Positions 54,457 through 63,408 of a DNA stretch of 64,000 nucleotides are shown here, in pieces; the stretch's first letter is position 1; every line of letters starts with the position of its first letter. The notes below the pieces were generated by a model. The model was not told the DNA's origin and did not search any database. It was given only the letters and a program-made list of their open reading frames with translations. Origin of the DNA: Erythrobacter dokdonensis DSW-74 (GTDB lineage Bacteria > Pseudomonadota > Alphaproteobacteria > Sphingomonadales > Sphingomonadaceae); assembly GCF_001677335.1 (NCBI RefSeq), contig NZ_LZYB01000006.1:1-64000 (forward strand). Direction: 5' to 3'. The position numbers and the translations under genes were made by a program.

Positions 54457-54566
54457 TGCTTGAAGTCTCCTCTCAAAGGACGCCTTGCGGGTTAGGCCGG
54501 AATTGGGCGAGCGGCAATGCGGATTCCGGTAGCCACGGGTTCATCTTGCAGGGCATAGGACAAGTC

Positions 54567-54962
54567 ATGCTGACGACCATGCTTCTCCCCGCCGCGCTCT
54601 TGCTTCAGGCCGTGCCCGAAGCTGCCACGCCCGCAGGGCCCGCCACGCCTCCGCCGACCCGGATCGAGGATCTGACCGTCGAGGAATCCGCCGCGCTGCG
54701 CTGCTCGGTCGCCTTTGCTTTCATCAGCGACTGGCAAAAGGACAGCGATCCGCGCGGGCAAGCCTGGCCGGGTCTGGCGGAGAATGGCGGCCGCGAATTC
54801 TTCGTTCGCACCATGGCGCAGCTCATGGATCGGCGCGGGCTCGACCGGCGCGGCGTGCTTGATCTTGTCGCATTGCAGACAGAACAGCTGAATGCCAGTC
54901 CGGGGGATATCCCCGCGATCATGCCGGCCTGCCTGATGATGAAATCCGCCGCCGGGCTATAG
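54567..54962 (+). CDS. Unknown small exported protein
   Basis: 131 aa. A hydrophobic start (MLTTMLLPAALLLQAVPEAA) resembles a signal peptide. The rest is helical, with two cysteines (ALRCSVA, MPACLMM). An AGGA ribosome site precedes the ATG by six bases. Not recognised. Confidence 0.65.
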   Translation: MLTTMLLPAALLLQAVPEAATPAGPATPPPTRIEDLTVEESAALRCSVAFAFISDWQKDSDPRGQAWPGLAENGGREFFVRTMAQLMDRRGLDRRGVLDLVALQTEQLNASPGDIPAIMPACLMMKSAAGL

Positions 54963-55036
54963 CGCTGGATATATCCCCCGCGCGCGCCATGCACCGCTGG
55001 ATTTGCCACGCGAATTGCGGCAGAGCCTGAGGCCGT

Positions 55037-55705
55037 ATGTGGTTCCTCTATCAATTCCCGCTCTGCCCCTTCAGCCGCAAGATCCGGCTGCTGCTGAGCG
55101 AAAAGAACATCCCGTTCGATCTGGTGCGCGAAGAGCCCTGGGCGGCTTCCGACATGTTCTTCAACCTCAATCCGGCAGGCCGGACGCCGGTGATCGTCCA
55201 CCGCGAGAAAAACCTCGCCATCCCCGACAGCCGCGCGATCGCCGAATATTTCGAGGAAACCGTCGATCGTAATCCGATGATCAACGGCACCGCCTCCCAG
55301 CGCGCCGAGATCCGCCGGCTGGTGGCGCTGTTCGACGAGAACTTCTACGCTGACGTGACCGCCCCGCTGCTGTCCGAACGCATGCGCAAGCGCATCCTGC
55401 GCCAGCCGCCCGACAGCGGCGCGTTGCGCAATGCGATGAAGCTGGCCCACGGCCATCTCGATTATCTCGACTGGCTGATCGACAACCGCCCCTGGGTCGC
55501 GGGATCGACGATGAGCCTCGCCGATCTCGCGGCGGCGGCGCAGATTTCGGTCGCGGACTATCTCGGCGGAATCGACTGGTCGGGACACGAACAGTCGCGT
55601 GGCTGGTATGCGGTGTTCAAGAGCCGCCCGAGCTTCCGTCCGTTGCTGACCGAGCGCATGGACGTGATCCAGCCGCCCGCGCATTATGCGCTGCTCGACG
55701 GTTAG
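55037..55705 (+). CDS. Glutathione S-transferase fold protein, FzlA-like
   Basis: 222 aa. N-terminal thioredoxin-like domain (FPLCPFSRKIRLLLSEKN, NPAGRTPVIV, PDSRAIAEYFEE) and C-terminal helical domain (WVAGSTMSLADLAAAAQISV). The tail PPAHYALLDG resembles FzlA, an FtsZ-binding cell-division protein of alphaproteobacteria. An ordinary GST role is possible. GAGG four bases upstream supports the start. Confidence 0.75.
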   Translation: MWFLYQFPLCPFSRKIRLLLSEKNIPFDLVREEPWAASDMFFNLNPAGRTPVIVHREKNLAIPDSRAIAEYFEETVDRNPMINGTASQRAEIRRLVALFDENFYADVTAPLLSERMRKRILRQPPDSGALRNAMKLAHGHLDYLDWLIDNRPWVAGSTMSLADLAAAAQISVADYLGGIDWSGHEQSRGWYAVFKSRPSFRPLLTERMDVIQPPAHYALLDG

Positions 55706-55810
55706 CGTCCTCGATCACGAGGCCTGACGGTCCTATCGCTGCAGGCGCGCGGTCGCGCTTGCGGTTCATCGGCGATGAACCGATATAGTGCCCTTCTGAG
55801 AGGAGAGCTC

Positions 55811-56221
55811 ATGGACAATCCCGACCCCCGCACCATCACCGACGCCGAATGGCGCGCAAGGCTCACCCCGATGCAGTATCACATCCTGCGCGAGGCGGGC
55901 ACCGAACGCGCCTTCACTGGCGAATACGACAAGTTCTACGACGAGGGCGAATATCATTGCGCCGCATGCGGCACGCAGCTGTTCTATTCGACCGCCAAGT
56001 ACAATTCGGGCTGCGGCTGGCCAGCCTTCACCCGTCCGGCCGACGATGAGGTGATCGAGGAGCACCGGGACACCTCCTATGGCATGATCCGCACCGAGGT
56101 GCGCTGCGGCAAGTGCGGCGGGCATCTGGGCCATGTCTTTCCCGACGGCCCGCCCGAGCAGGGGGGATTGCGCTACTGCATCAATTCGGCCGCGCTGGTC
56201 TTCACTCCTGCCGAGGGCTGA
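55811..56221 (+). CDS. msrB: Peptide-methionine (R)-S-oxide reductase MsrB
   Basis: 136 aa. Zinc ligands Cys50/Cys53 and Cys99/Cys102, catalytic Cys123 in RYCINSAAL, and GCGWPAF (Cys68, a possible resolving residue) are all present. It repairs oxidised methionine in proteins. The ATG at 55811 follows an AGGAG site by six bases; an upstream in-frame start lacks one. Confidence 0.95.
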   Translation: MDNPDPRTITDAEWRARLTPMQYHILREAGTERAFTGEYDKFYDEGEYHCAACGTQLFYSTAKYNSGCGWPAFTRPADDEVIEEHRDTSYGMIRTEVRCGKCGGHLGHVFPDGPPEQGGLRYCINSAALVFTPAEG

Positions 56222-56341
56222 TACCGGCATCGCCGCGGGGGACGAGCGCGCCCGCACGGTTCACCCGCGGTTAGAACTTGCCTATGCACAGGGCAGGGTG
56301 CGCCCGCAGGTGACGGGTACCAACGGATAGAACATCACGCC

Positions 56342-58525
56342 ATGTCCAGAAGGGGTGACCGGTTGCAGAAGAAGGGCGCTCGCGGATCGCGCCGGGCGGC
56401 GGCGGAGCGGGCCGAAAGGCCTGTGTCAAAAGCCGCGTCGGGCGGCAGCGGCCGCAAGCCGCCCTCGCGCCTCGGGGTGTGGCTGAAGCGCGGCGCCTTG
56501 TGGGGTGCGGGCCTCGCGGTGATGGGGCTGGTCGTGCTCGGCATCGCAGTCGCCATGGCGGCGCGCACCATCCCCAGCTATTCCACGCTCAAGGCGAACC
56601 AGCCCGGCCAGACCATTGTCGTGCGCGCGCGCGACGGGCGCGAGATTGTCGAACTGGGTCCGAGTTTCGGCGAGTGGCTCGATTACGACCAGATCCCCGA
56701 TAACATGAAGAATGCGATGGTCGCGGTCGAGGACAAGCGCTTCAATTCCCATTTCGGGGTCGATCCGATCCGCCTCACCGGCGCGCTTGTCGAGGGGATC
56801 ACCGGTTCGCGCGCGCGGCTGGGCGGGACCTCCACCATCACCCAGCAGCTTGCCCGCAACCTGTTCCTCAACAATAACCGCACCTTCGACCGCAAGGCCC
56901 GCGAGGCGGTGCTGGCGATGGCGATCGAATGGAAGTTCTCCAAGGAGGAGATCCTCGAGCTCTATCTCAACAAGGTCTATTTCGGCGGCGGCGCCTACGG
57001 TATCGATTCCGCGTCCCGCAAGTTCTTCAGCCACCCCGCAACCGATCTCAGCGTTGGCGAGGCGGCGATCATCGCCGGGCTGGTCAAGGCGCCGAGCCGC
57101 TATTCCCCCACCGCCGATGTCCAGGCTGCGGTCGACCGTGCCAAGGTGGTGTTGCGGCTGATGCGCGAGCAGGGCTACATCACCCCCGATCAGGCGATGG
57201 TCGACGTCTCAGAGGTGCAACTGAAGGAGCAGGCCGGGCAGAACTCGGTGCGCTACTTCACCGACTGGGTGCTGCCACAGCTCGACATCATCCTGCCCGA
57301 GACCTTCGAGCCGATCGAGGTCTGGACAACGCTCGACATCGGGATGCAGCGCGCCGCCACTGCCGCGATCGAGGCCAATACGCCGGACGGGGCGCAAGGT
57401 GCGCTGGTCAGTCTCGACCGCGACGGAGCGATCCTCGCGCTGGTCGGCGGCACGGATTATGTCGCGAGCAATTTCAACCGTGCGACCACCGCGATGCGCC
57501 AGCCGGGTTCCTCGTGGAAGCTGTTCGTCTATCTCGCCGCGCTCGAAGCGGGCTATACGCCCGAAGACATGGTGGTCGACACGCCGGTGACGATCGACGG
57601 GTGGAGCCCGCGCAATTCGAACGGCAAGAATATCGGCGAGACCGATGTGCGCACCGCCTTTGCCTTTTCGATCAACACCGTCGCGGCACAATTGGGCAAC
57701 GAGGTCGGCTTCGGCACCGTCGCCTCGATGGCCAAGCGTTTCGGGATCACCTCGCAGATTTCGACCTTCCCCTCGATGGTGCTCGGCTCTTCCGAGGTGC
57801 GGCTGATCGAGATGACCCGCGCCTTTGCCGCGATCTCGGCCAAGGGAATCGGGGTGGAACCCTATGGTATCGCCAAGGTCACCACTGTGGGCGGGGACGT
57901 GCTGTATCAGCACCAGGCGGCGCGCGACCGGGCGCTGGTGCCCGATTATGTCGTTGCCGGGATGACCGACCTGATGCAGGCTGCGGTGCAGACCGGGACG
58001 GGCCGCGCGGCGCAGATCGGACGCCCGGTCGCCGGCAAGACCGGCACGACCTCGTCGAACAAGGACGGCTGGTTCATCGGGTTTTCCTCGGGCGTTACCA
58101 CCGGCGTATGGATGGGGCGCGACGATGCGAAGGCGGTTCCCGGCCTGCAGGGCGGGCGCGCGCCGGCGCAGGCCTTTGCCGCCTTCATGCGCTATGCCGT
58201 CAAGGATCGCCCGGTCGAGGAATTCGAGACGACCGTCGAATTGCCCGAATGGCAGCTGGAACCCGACGAGGAGGCGATGTTCGGCGAGCCGGAGGATTAC
58301 TATTTCATCGACGAGCAGGGCAATCTGGTGGAACCGGGACGGCGCGAGCCGGCACCCAGCCTGTTCGGCGTCGAGGGCGAACGCCCCCGCGATGCGCCCC
58401 CTGCGGCGAGCCAGGATTTTCTCGAACAGGCGACCGGCGGCGCGTTACCCCAAGGGCAGCGCGATCCGCGCCGCCAGCAGGCCCCGCCGCCGCCCCCACC
58501 GCCTCAGGCACAGCCCGACGAATAG
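56342..58525 (+). CDS. Class A penicillin-binding protein (transglycosylase/transpeptidase)
   Basis: 727 aa. Basic cytosolic start, one membrane helix (about 51-74), glycosyltransferase domain with catalytic Glu130 (AVEDKRFNSHFGVD) and TITQQLARN, then a transpeptidase domain with SxxK at Ser390-Lys393 (GSSWK), SIN at 443-445 and KTGTT at 566-570. The acidic, Pro-rich C-terminus (PPPPPPPQAQPDE) is longer than the core needs. It builds and crosslinks peptidoglycan. Similar to PBP1a/PBP2d groups. Confidence 0.93.
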   Translation: MSRRGDRLQKKGARGSRRAAAERAERPVSKAASGGSGRKPPSRLGVWLKRGALWGAGLAVMGLVVLGIAVAMAARTIPSYSTLKANQPGQTIVVRARDGREIVELGPSFGEWLDYDQIPDNMKNAMVAVEDKRFNSHFGVDPIRLTGALVEGITGSRARLGGTSTITQQLARNLFLNNNRTFDRKAREAVLAMAIEWKFSKEEILELYLNKVYFGGGAYGIDSASRKFFSHPATDLSVGEAAIIAGLVKAPSRYSPTADVQAAVDRAKVVLRLMREQGYITPDQAMVDVSEVQLKEQAGQNSVRYFTDWVLPQLDIILPETFEPIEVWTTLDIGMQRAATAAIEANTPDGAQGALVSLDRDGAILALVGGTDYVASNFNRATTAMRQPGSSWKLFVYLAALEAGYTPEDMVVDTPVTIDGWSPRNSNGKNIGETDVRTAFAFSINTVAAQLGNEVGFGTVASMAKRFGITSQISTFPSMVLGSSEVRLIEMTRAFAAISAKGIGVEPYGIAKVTTVGGDVLYQHQAARDRALVPDYVVAGMTDLMQAAVQTGTGRAAQIGRPVAGKTGTTSSNKDGWFIGFSSGVTTGVWMGRDDAKAVPGLQGGRAPAQAFAAFMRYAVKDRPVEEFETTVELPEWQLEPDEEAMFGEPEDYYFIDEQGNLVEPGRREPAPSLFGVEGERPRDAPPAASQDFLEQATGGALPQGQRDPRRQQAPPPPPPPQAQPDE

Positions 58526-58539
58526 CCCGAACAGCAAGG

Positions 58540-58575
58540 AAAAAGGGCGCCGGGATAAGCTCCCGGCGCCCTCTT
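58540..58575. terminator. Bidirectional terminator between the PBP and degP-like genes
   Basis: Perfect 11-bp stem (58545-58555 with 58561-58571, GGGCGCCGGGA), 5-base loop, AAAAA before and TCTTT after. Confidence 0.8.
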
Positions 58576-58594
58576 TGCGTCACGGAAATCGTGC

Positions 58595-60121
58595 TCAGCG
58601 CAGGCGTACCGGAATGAAGGCCGGCGCCTGGGTGCGTCGCTGGACGCGCAGCAGCATTGCCTCGCGTCCCTCGCCGGTCGCCGCGTTGACCTGCGCCAGC
58701 AGATCCTCGACCGAGGCGACGTCCTGATAATTGGCCGACAGGATGATGTCGCCGCGGCGCAGGCCCTTGCGCGCCGCGTCCGAATTGGGATCGACCGCGC
58801 CGATTACCACGCCCTTTGTCTCGGGCGGAACGCCGAGCGAGCGAGCGATCTGCGGGGTCATGCCGAGCACCTGCAGGCCGAGCTTCTCCTCGATCGTGCC
58901 GTCCGAGCTGCCCGGAGCCATGGGTTCTTCCGCGTCAGGATCGAAGGTCTGGGTTTGCTGGCGCAGCTCGGCCTCGCTCGGACGCTTGCCGAGCGTGACG
59001 TTGACCGCCAGCCGCTTGCCGTCACGCAGCAGTTCGACCGGCACCTGCGCGCCGGGTTCGAGATTGGCGACGAGGAAGGATACCGTCTGGTCGGCGGTCA
59101 CGTCCTTGCCATTGACCTTGGTGATGATGTCGCCGGGCTTGAGGCCGGCCTTGGCCGCCGGACTGTCGTCCTGCACGGTCTGCACGAATTCGCCGCGGCG
59201 CTTTTCAAGGCCGAGCGAGGCGGCGAAATCCTCGTTGATCGGGGCAAGGCCGACGCCGAGATAGCCCCGCTCGATCTCGCGCCCGGCCTTGAGCTGCTCG
59301 ACGATCGGCGCGGCGATTTCCGACGGAATGGCAAAGCCGATGCCGACGCTCCCGCCCGAGGGCGAGAAGATCGCGTTGTTGATGCCGATCACATTGCCGC
59401 GCATGTCGAACAGCGGGCCGCCCGAATTGCCGCGGTTGATGCTGGCATCGGTCTGGATATAGCGGTCATAGGCGCCGCCCTGCCCGGTGTTGCGGTAGAC
59501 CGCCGAGATGATCCCGCTGGTCACCGTCCCGTTGAGGCCGAAGGGATTGCCGATCGCCACCACCCAGTCGCCCGGACGCGCAGTGCTCGAATCCCCGAAG
59601 GTAACGAAGGGGAAGGCCTTGCCGGACTTGATCTTCAGCACGGCAAGGTCGGATTGCGCATCCGCGCCGACCAGTTCGGCCTCGTATTCGGTGCCGTCGG
59701 GCAGGGTGACGGTGATCGATTCAAGCTTTGCCCGGGCATCGGGCGAGACGACGTGGTTGTTGGTCACCACATAGCCGTCGGCCGAGATGATGAAGCCCGA
59801 ACCCAGCGATTGCGCCTCGCGGGTTTGCGGCTGGGTGCCACCGCGCCGGCTGAACAGGTCGGCAAAGGGCGTTCCGGCGAAGGGATTGTTGTTGACCTCG
59901 ATCCGCTGGCGGGTGGCGATATTGACCACTGCGGGCTGAAGCTGCGCCGTAAGGTCCGCAAAGCTCGCCGGCGCGCCTGCCACCGGCACCACGCGCTCCA
60001 TCACCGCATCGTCATTCTGTGCCACCTGCGCGCCCAGAGGCTGGCCGGTGATCAGCGAAACAGCCGCGCCGCCCACCAGCAGCGCGCTCGAAAGACCATA
60101 TACATAGCGCACTTTGTTCAC
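58595..60121 (-). CDS. DegP/DegQ family periplasmic serine endoprotease
   Basis: 508 aa. N-terminal signal anchor (about 7-30). Trypsin-like domain with His123 (TNNHVVS), Asp158 (SDLAVLKI) and Ser233 (GNSGGPLF). Two PDZ domains follow (about 300-395 and 405-505). It degrades or refolds damaged periplasmic proteins. It lies 190 bases downstream of hflC on the same strand, a common HflKC neighbourhood. Confidence 0.95.
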   Translation of the reverse strand: MNKVRYVYGLSSALLVGGAAVSLITGQPLGAQVAQNDDAVMERVVPVAGAPASFADLTAQLQPAVVNIATRQRIEVNNNPFAGTPFADLFSRRGGTQPQTREAQSLGSGFIISADGYVVTNNHVVSPDARAKLESITVTLPDGTEYEAELVGADAQSDLAVLKIKSGKAFPFVTFGDSSTARPGDWVVAIGNPFGLNGTVTSGIISAVYRNTGQGGAYDRYIQTDASINRGNSGGPLFDMRGNVIGINNAIFSPSGGSVGIGFAIPSEIAAPIVEQLKAGREIERGYLGVGLAPINEDFAASLGLEKRRGEFVQTVQDDSPAAKAGLKPGDIITKVNGKDVTADQTVSFLVANLEPGAQVPVELLRDGKRLAVNVTLGKRPSEAELRQQTQTFDPDAEEPMAPGSSDGTIEEKLGLQVLGMTPQIARSLGVPPETKGVVIGAVDPNSDAARKGLRRGDIILSANYQDVASVEDLLAQVNAATGEGREAMLLRVQRRTQAPAFIPVRLR

Positions 60122-60312
60122 GTCCTCTTGATCCTTATCCTGTGAGGGAATGCGCAGGCAGCCTGCCGCGTTCCTTCAACTCTGTCACAGCGGCCTCACG
60201 GCGTATCGCGCGGCCTTGCCGAATGCGGGCCCAGAAAAAGCCTTCCGGGCCTGAACGCCGATTGAACGCGCGCGGCGCTTCGCCGGACGTCGTTTGGCGT
60301 CCGTCGAACGGC

Positions 60313-61158
60313 CTACTTCTTGCCCCGGAACTGGCGGAAATATTCGCTGTCTTCCGAAAGCACCATCGAGCTTTGCCCCTCGCCCGACAGGAAAGTCTGG
60401 CGATAGGACTGCATCGCGCGGTAGAAATCGTAGAATTCCGGGTCCTTGTTATAGGCATCGGCATAGATGCGCGCGGCTTCGGCCTGGGCCTCGGCCTGGA
60501 TGATCTGCGCGTCGCGATTGCCCGCGGCGCGGATCGTCGCGGCTTCTTCCTGACGGTCGGTCTCCATCCGGGTGAAGGCGGCGTCGAGCGGGCGGCCTTC
60601 GGGCAGGTCGGCTGCCTTGATCCGCACGTCGAGCACCTGCGCCCCGTATTCGCGCGCCTGCCGGTCGAGCGTGCGGGTGATGTTGGCCATCGCCGTGCCG
60701 CGCTCTGCGGAAATCAGCGAGGAAAAGGGCCGCCGCCCGAGTTCCTGCCGCACCACCGAGGTGAGGATCGGCAGCAGCTGGCTTTCGAGCTGGCGCTCGT
60801 TACCGGCCCGTTCGACCAGCCTGACCGGATCGATGATGCGATAGCGGGCATAGGCATCGACCTGGAGACGCTGCTGGTCGTTCGAGAGCACCTGCGTGCG
60901 CTGCATGTCGAGATCGCGCACGCGACGGTCGACCATCTGCACCTGTTCGGCGATCGGGATGCGGAACTGGATGCCCGCCCCGGTCTGGCCGTAAGGCTCG
61001 TCAGGCCGGAACATGTTGAAGATGCGCACCGGCTGACCCGTGCGGATCACCACGGCCTGGTGGGTTTCGGGCACGATCACCACGCTGGCGAGTACTGCCA
61101 CCACAAGCGCGGCCAGGGCCACGCCGATCGTCTTGTAGTTCTGCATCAGAGCGTCCAT
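60313..61158 (-). CDS. hflC: Membrane protease modulator HflC
   Basis: 281 aa. N-terminal membrane helix (about 10-30) and SPFH/prohibitin domain (VVIRTGQPVR, DLDMQRTQVLSNDQQRLQVD), with the coiled-coil region ending EAARIYADAYNKDPEFYDF. It assembles with HflK into a cage around FtsH. Starts four bases after the hflK stop. Confidence 0.94.
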   Translation of the reverse strand: MDALMQNYKTIGVALAALVVAVLASVVIVPETHQAVVIRTGQPVRIFNMFRPDEPYGQTGAGIQFRIPIAEQVQMVDRRVRDLDMQRTQVLSNDQQRLQVDAYARYRIIDPVRLVERAGNERQLESQLLPILTSVVRQELGRRPFSSLISAERGTAMANITRTLDRQAREYGAQVLDVRIKAADLPEGRPLDAAFTRMETDRQEEAATIRAAGNRDAQIIQAEAQAEAARIYADAYNKDPEFYDFYRAMQSYRQTFLSGEGQSSMVLSEDSEYFRQFRGKK

Positions 61159-61162
61159 CGCG

Positions 61163-62320
61163 TCATTCTCCCTGCGGCCGCGGCGGTTGAGCCTGCGAAC
61201 GCTGCTTGAGTTCGGGCAGCGGCAGGTAGGGCAGCACATTGCCGGATTCGACGATGGTCTTGTCGGTCTTGGACAGGATCGATTCCATGGTCTCGTAATA
61301 GAGCCGGCGGCGCGTCACTTCGGGAGCGAGGCGGTATTCGGCGTAGATGTTGTTGAACTCGCTCGCATCACCCTGCGCGCGGGCGAGCAGCTGCTGGGCG
61401 ACCGCGCGGGCACGGTTTATCGCGGCATCGGCATCCTGCTGGGCCGAGGACACGTCCTTGAACGCCTCTTCGACGCGGCCCGGCGGGTCGGTCTTGTTGA
61501 TTTCGATCCCTTGCACGGTGATCCCCGAACGATAGGCATCAAGCCGCGCCTGCATCCGCTGGCGCACATCCTGTTCGATATCCGCGCGGCCTTCGCCGGT
61601 CAGCACGGTGTCGAGGCTCTTGCGCGCCACCGCGGCGCGCATGGCCGCCTCGCCGATTTCCAGCAGCGCGTTGCGCGGGTCCGACAGCTGATACTTGTAG
61701 AGCGCGAGGTCGGAGATGTTCCAGCGGATCAGATAGCTGAGGTCGACCAGGTTCTGGTCGGCGGTCAGGATCAGCTTTTCGGTATTGGTGCCGGGGATCT
61801 CTTCCGAACGGATCTGGGTCACGTTCTCCTTCTCGACCATCTGGATCGGCCAGGGCGCAGTCCAGTTGGTGCCCGAATCGAGCGTGTCGGAATATTTCCC
61901 CCCGACCCAGGTCACCACCGCCTGTTCGCCCGGCTGGACGAAGTGGATGCTGGTCACCACCAGCCAGATCGCCGCCACCGCGCCGAGGATGACCGGCATC
62001 CAGCTCTTGCCGCCGGGGCGTTCGGGCAGGCGGAAGGTCGGGCCGCCGGGGCCGCCACCGGCGCGGCGCGGGCCTTCGGGGCCGCGATTCTTGAAGATGT
62101 CCTCGATGCTGGCCGAGCGGCGCTTGCCTGGCTCACCCCCGCCGGGCAGCCACGGGTTGCGCGGGCCGTCCCCGCCGCCTGCACCGCGATCCGCACCGGG
62201 GCTGTCATCGCCGGGCTCGTCACCCTTGCCGGTGTTGCCCCAGGGGCTTTTGTCGCCAGCCATGGCCAGGCCGCGTGCGGCCATGCCAAGACGTTCTCTC
62301 CAACCGTCCAATCTCTGCAT
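61163..62320 (-). CDS. hflK: Membrane protease modulator HflK
   Basis: 385 aa from the chosen start. A Gly/Pro/Asp-rich cytosolic N-terminus (about 20-100), one membrane helix (about 105-125), SPFH domain (VQPGEQAVVTWVGGKYSD, DPRNALLEIGEAAMRAAV) and a coiled coil (AINRARAVAQQLLARAQGDA). The start at 62320 is uncertain; MAGDKSPWG at 62263 is a typical HflK N-terminus. It pairs with HflC to modulate FtsH. Confidence 0.92.
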   Translation of the reverse strand: MQRLDGWRERLGMAARGLAMAGDKSPWGNTGKGDEPGDDSPGADRGAGGGDGPRNPWLPGGGEPGKRRSASIEDIFKNRGPEGPRRAGGGPGGPTFRLPERPGGKSWMPVILGAVAAIWLVVTSIHFVQPGEQAVVTWVGGKYSDTLDSGTNWTAPWPIQMVEKENVTQIRSEEIPGTNTEKLILTADQNLVDLSYLIRWNISDLALYKYQLSDPRNALLEIGEAAMRAAVARKSLDTVLTGEGRADIEQDVRQRMQARLDAYRSGITVQGIEINKTDPPGRVEEAFKDVSSAQQDADAAINRARAVAQQLLARAQGDASEFNNIYAEYRLAPEVTRRRLYYETMESILSKTDKTIVESGNVLPYLPLPELKQRSQAQPPRPQGE

Positions 62321-62396
62321 GAGGCTCTTATAGGTATGCCCTCGCGCGAAAAACAGGGGTTGGCTGACGGAAATTGATGGTAGAGGCGCAGGCGTC

Positions 62397-63404
62397 ATGA
62401 GCAAACCATACGACACCCCCCGCCAACCGGATGCCGAAGAAGCGCTGATTCGCTCGGCGCTGACGGCGGAAATCAACCATCGCGTGCGCTCTGCGCGGAT
62501 CATCGCCCGCCGTGCGGTGATCGTCGCCGAGGCCGGCGACCTGCCGCCTGCTGCGCGCAACGAACTCGAATCGGCGATCACGGCCGCATTGGCTCCGCTG
62601 GCGGAGATCGACGAGGTGCGCGTCGCGCTGACCGGTGAACGCCGCCGCCGCCGCCTGATCGCGGTGGGATCGGGCAAGGGCGGGGTCGGCAAGTCCACCC
62701 TGACCACCAATCTCGCGGTCGCGCTGGCCAGGATGGGCCGCCGTGTCGGAGTGATCGACGGGGACATCTACGGCCCCTCGCAGCCCAAGCTGCTCAGGAC
62801 CGAAGGCATCAAGCCCACCGCCACGCCCGAGGGCGACAAGCTGGTTGCGATCGACAGCCCCTACGGCGTCAAGGTCCTGTCGATGGGCCACATCGTCGCT
62901 CCCGGCAAGGCGCTGGCATGGCGCGGGCCGATGACGGGCAAGGCGCTGACCCAGCTGGTCGATGCCGACTGGGGCGAGACCGATCTGCTGCTGGTCGATC
63001 TGCCGCCGGGCACGGGCGATGTGCAGCTATCGATGCTTTCGGCCCACAAGCCCGATGGCGCGGTGCTGGTGTCGACTCCGCAGGATCTCGCGCTGATCGA
63101 TGCCGCGCGCGCGGGACAATTGTTCGAGCAGGGCGAGGTGCCGATCATCGGCCTCGTGGAGAACATGGCGGGCTATTGCTGCCCCGAATGCGGTCACATC
63201 AGCGATCCTTTCGGTTCGGGCGGGGTCGAGAAATTCGCCGCTGCACTGGAGATTCCCTTCCTCGGGCGGGTGCCACTGACGCTGGCGACGCGGATCGCGG
63301 GCGACAAGGGCGAGCCGCCGGCGGCGGGCACTGGCGAGGAGGCGCAGCCCTTCGTTGCGATCGCCGAGCGGCTGGCGCGCTGGCTAGACACGGGCAGGCT
63401 CTGA
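62397..63404 (+). CDS. Mrp/ApbC-type Fe-S cluster carrier ATPase
   Basis: 335 aa. A short N-terminal domain (1-85), the deviant Walker A GSGKGGVGKS (91-100, Lys99), switch regions and the CxxC Fe-S site Cys262-Cys265 (CCPECGHIS). It loads or carries Fe-S clusters to apoproteins. Divergent from hflK with a 76-base gap. Known as mrp, apbC or Ind1-like. Confidence 0.92.
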   Translation: MSKPYDTPRQPDAEEALIRSALTAEINHRVRSARIIARRAVIVAEAGDLPPAARNELESAITAALAPLAEIDEVRVALTGERRRRRLIAVGSGKGGVGKSTLTTNLAVALARMGRRVGVIDGDIYGPSQPKLLRTEGIKPTATPEGDKLVAIDSPYGVKVLSMGHIVAPGKALAWRGPMTGKALTQLVDADWGETDLLLVDLPPGTGDVQLSMLSAHKPDGAVLVSTPQDLALIDAARAGQLFEQGEVPIIGLVENMAGYCCPECGHISDPFGSGGVEKFAAALEIPFLGRVPLTLATRIAGDKGEPPAAGTGEEAQPFVAIAERLARWLDTGRL

Positions 63405-63408
63405 GACG

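Noticed and set aside
60284..60303. CGGACG/CGTCCG dyad after hflC as a terminator
   Set aside because: The stem is short and lacks a T-run, so read-through to the protease gene is likely.
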